DNA of 64,000 nt from an uncultured Bacilli bacterium. GTDB taxonomy: Bacteria; Bacillota_I; Bacilli_A; RF39; UBA660. Positions 61,983 through 64,000 of this stretch are shown here, piece by piece. The stretch spans positions 1-64,000 of the forward strand of contig CAKPMC010000003.1 of the NCBI GenBank assembly GCA_934167875.1. Direction: 5' to 3'. How positions within the stretch are numbered: position 1 is the first letter of the stretch; each line of letters starts with the position of its first letter. Both the position numbers and the translations under genes were made by a program. The notes beneath the pieces are model-generated. The model worked only from the letters and a program-made list of their open reading frames with translations. It did no database searches and was not told where the DNA came from.

Positions 61983-62774
61983 TTGAATTTTAATTGCATG
62001 AATAAGATGATTGATTATATTGAAAATAATCTTGATAGCGAAATAGATTTTAGTGAATTAAGTAAAATAACAAATATAAATATATTTATTCTTGAACGAA
62101 TTTTTATGTTTTTAACAAATATGACACTAACTGAATACATAAAAAAAAGAAGATTAAGTAAAGCTTTTGAAGATATAAGAAATACTAATTCAAAAATAAT
62201 TGATATTGCATTTAAATACCAATATAACTCTGCATCATCTTTTAATAGGGCATTTAAACAATTATTTAATATAACGCCAACAGAATGTAGAAAAGGTATA
62301 GGTAATTATAAAATAATACCTAGAGAATATTTTGAAACTGATAAAAAGAACTATAACTTTGATTATGAAATAAAAAAGATTAATTCAATAACTTTATACT
62401 GTTATCATATTACATCCAAAAATCATCCTGATTTATTATATAAGATTAGAGAATTATACAAAAAGGTTAAAAATAATAACTATTATAAAGAATTTAATGA
62501 AGTTGGCATGTATGGAATATTTTTTAAAAACGAAAATCTATATAATTATTATTTAGGTTCCACAAAATATTTTTCTAATTTAGAAAAGTATGAACTTGAA
62601 AAGAATGAATATGCTGTATTTAAACCTATATCCAGAAAGCAAAATGATATAGTGTGTTTAGAAGAAAAAATTAAAAAACAATGGATACCATCTACAAATT
62701 ATAATATTAAAAGTAATATCAAGATTGAACTATATGTAAATGATAGCTGTTATATATATTTGCCAATAAAGTAA
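61983..62774 (+). CDS. AraC-family transcriptional regulator
   Basis: A 263-residue regulator with the AraC/XylS double helix-turn-helix in its first 106 residues (MIDYIENNLDSEIDFSELS ... IAFKYQYNSASSFNRAFKQLFNITPTECR) and a C-terminal domain (about 120-263) that resembles the GyrI/Rob-type effector-binding fold. It starts at TTG with GAGGTGAT upstream. It precedes an ABC exporter gene on the same strand by 73 nt. An inverted repeat in that gap could be its operator, an inference from position. Confidence 0.9.
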   Translation: MNFNCMNKMIDYIENNLDSEIDFSELSKITNINIFILERIFMFLTNMTLTEYIKKRRLSKAFEDIRNTNSKIIDIAFKYQYNSASSFNRAFKQLFNITPTECRKGIGNYKIIPREYFETDKKNYNFDYEIKKINSITLYCYHITSKNHPDLLYKIRELYKKVKNNNYYKEFNEVGMYGIFFKNENLYNYYLGSTKYFSNLEKYELEKNEYAVFKPISRKQNDIVCLEEKIKKQWIPSTNYNIKSNIKIELYVNDSCYIYLPIK

Positions 62775-62798
62775 TCTTAACAATTTTAATATTTAAAA

Positions 62799-62829
62799 TG
62801 TAAAGAAACATGTTTTAAAATACTTTACA
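62799..62829 (+). promoter_or_regulatory. Inverted repeat upstream of the ABC exporter gene
   Basis: TGTAAAG (62799-62805) and CTTTACA (62823-62829) form a perfect 7-bp inverted repeat with a 17-nt spacer. It lies 18 nt before the exporter start. It may be an operator, since the spacing is too wide for a strong hairpin. Confidence 0.5.
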
Positions 62830-62847
62830 ATGATATTGGTGAAGTAT

Positions 62848-64000
62848 ATGTTTAAGAGAAATATTAAAATTACGAAAGATTATTTTTCTTTAGTAGATTT
62901 TAGAAATAAATATTTAATAGCATTTATAATTGTTGATTTAATAAATGTCTTAGTCAGTTTATTAGTACCGTATTTTGTATCGCTAATAGTAGAAAATGTA
63001 ACTAATAAATTTTATAACATGGCATTTGTGTGTGTTATTATGTTAGGGGTTACGCATTTATTTAACAAGTTAGGATCATATTATACAAATTGGTGTTATG
63101 CTAATTTTTTTAAGGAATCTTATGTAGAAGTTCATTCAACATTAGTAAACAGTATATATAATTTTGATGAAGAATATTCTAAAAAAATAAAAATAGGAAA
63201 AATTATAAACTCATCCAATACAGATATAATTAATATTGCTGAAATACCTTCATTTATAATTGAATTATTTATCGAAATAGTTAAATTATTAGTCATATAT
63301 TTTGTATTTGCTAAACAAAGTATTTTTGTAGCAATATATGTAATCATAGTAGATATTATATATTATAATTTTGCTAGAAAATGTAATGATAAAAATATTT
63401 ATTACTTAAAAAAACAGAAAAATTATACTGATAAAATAACTGGAATGCTGTCACAAATATTAATTGGACTAAAAGATATTAAAAGTTTTGGTATTTCAAA
63501 TAAATTAAATAATAAATTAGATGGCTATAGAAAAAAATGGCAAGAAAGTTATTTTTTGAAAAGAAAATATTATTTTACAAGAAAAACACTAGTAGGATTA
63601 ATAATTGATTTGGGTAAGATAACATTATATTTTATTTTGATAATTCTTCTTATTAAAAACAAAATGCAAATTGCGATGTTTTTATTATTAATTTCATATT
63701 ATGATAAAGCAAAAGAATCGATAAACGATATAATGAGCTTTGATGTATCAATCATGGAAGAATCAGTTTCATTATATAGAATAAATGAAATAATTAATTA
63801 TGGTAATAATACTTTAAAATTAGATGGTATAGTTAACAATGATAACATTATTGGATTTGTTGAATTTAAAAATGTTTCATTTAAATATAATCAAATACCT
63901 ATATTAAAAAACATTTCATTTATAGCTAAACCAAATCAAGTTACCGCAATTGTTGGCAAAACAGGTGCCGGAAAAACAACGATCTTTAATCTTCTTTTAA
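62848..64000 (+). CDS. ABC exporter (membrane domain plus start of ATPase), runs off the window
   Basis: The first 384 codons of a fused ABC transporter half. An N-terminal membrane domain of about 300 residues with hydrophobic stretches (about 25-47, 60-80, 133-175 and 245-285) is followed by the nucleotide-binding domain beginning near residue 333 (FVEFKNVSFKYN), with Walker A GKTGAGKTT at 370-378. The rest of the ATPase is beyond the window. GGTGA lies before the ATG. It follows the AraC-type regulator, so it is likely a regulated efflux or peptide exporter. A second half-transporter gene may follow. Confidence 0.9.
   Translation, partial: MFKRNIKITKDYFSLVDFRNKYLIAFIIVDLINVLVSLLVPYFVSLIVENVTNKFYNMAFVCVIMLGVTHLFNKLGSYYTNWCYANFFKESYVEVHSTLVNSIYNFDEEYSKKIKIGKIINSSNTDIINIAEIPSFIIELFIEIVKLLVIYFVFAKQSIFVAIYVIIVDIIYYNFARKCNDKNIYYLKKQKNYTDKITGMLSQILIGLKDIKSFGISNKLNNKLDGYRKKWQESYFLKRKYYFTRKTLVGLIIDLGKITLYFILIILLIKNKMQIAMFLLLISYYDKAKESINDIMSFDVSIMEESVSLYRINEIINYGNNTLKLDGIVNNDNIIGFVEFKNVSFKYNQIPILKNISFIAKPNQVTAIVGKTGAGKTTIFNLLL

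Noticed and set aside
63132..63347. Minus-strand open frame at the end of the window
   Set aside because: It is antisense to the ABC exporter, whose plus-strand frame is continuous from 62848 to the window end.
1..64000. Genetic code 4 (TGA as Trp), as in mycoplasmas
   Set aside because: Genes such as that at 14446-15000 end at TGA within ATGA overlaps, and Trp positions in conserved proteins are TGG.
1..64000. CRISPR array, tRNA, rRNA or toxin-antitoxin and defence loci
   Set aside because: No regular spaced repeats, no cloverleaf or CCA-like gene, and no defence-type protein motifs were found on either strand.

Overview
The window reads as one stretch of chromosome from an AT-rich, endospore-forming, low-GC Gram-positive bacterium, most likely an uncultured gut-type member of the class Bacilli. 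The grounds are very AT-rich DNA, Shine-Dalgarno sites of the AGGAGG or AGGTGAT type, TGA used as a stop (ATGA and TAATG gene overlaps), T-box leaders on two tRNA synthetases, a CIRCE element, and Bacillus-type spore genes: spoIVA, a SpoVIF-like gene, an alpha/beta small acid-soluble spore protein, a Cse60-like gene and a SpoVB-like flippase. No tRNA, rRNA, CRISPR array, complete insertion sequence or prophage was seen. The species cannot be named from sequence alone.

Layout. 1-5.3 kb is a leftward block HU - (degenerate exonuclease-like protein) - spoIVA - spoVIF-like - three small unknowns - der, which resembles the hbs-spoIVA-...-engA neighbourhood of Bacillus subtilis. 5.4-7.2 kb has cysE and a GDPD-like pseudoenzyme on the plus strand, then an acidic orphan. 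7.2-25 kb is leftward and again follows the B. subtilis ackA-sspA-thiI-nifZ-ezrA-rpsD-tyrS and ytxGH-trmB regions: engB, nrnA, two tandem ackA genes, SASP, thiI, an iscS-type desulfurase, a methyltransferase-like gene, ezrA, rpsD (rightward, with a probable S4 leader), a Lys-rich membrane beta-propeller protein, tyrS with a T-box, ytxH/ytxG homologues, a lipoprotein and trmB.

25.4-34.4 kb is a cell-envelope region: a SpoVB/MurJ-type flippase followed by four tandem FemABX peptidoglycan bridge ligases in a tight operon, then a diverged second flippase. 34.5-41 kb holds two orphans, one a possible metallopeptidase, then dinB, a cse60-like small gene and leuS. LeuRS has an intact Nudix hydrolase motif inside its CP1 editing region, and its transcript starts with a Leu T-box and a small membrane-protein gene. 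41-51.4 kb is mostly surface and carbohydrate functions: a GH31 glycosidase, an anchored extracellular protein, a radical SAM protein, a VanY-type D,D-carboxypeptidase, an SPFH/NfeD pair, and a class B sortase with a large cytoplasmic N-terminal domain next to an NPKTG-anchored protein that is its likely substrate.

51.5-64 kb is mixed: an Rpn-type PD-(D/E)XK gene (with a decayed fragment of a relative about 6 kb away), corA, a DapB-fold dehydrogenase, an M3-like peptidase, a DUF421 membrane protein, fhs, a ClpB without N-domain under a CIRCE promoter, a CtpA-type protease, an AraC-family regulator and the first 384 codons of an ABC exporter that runs off the window.

The best candidates for new biology are the LeuRS-Nudix fusion, the sortase with its N-terminal domain and NPKTG partner, the four-gene FemABX array, and the Lys-rich transmembrane beta-propeller. 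I did not find a recognisable defence system.
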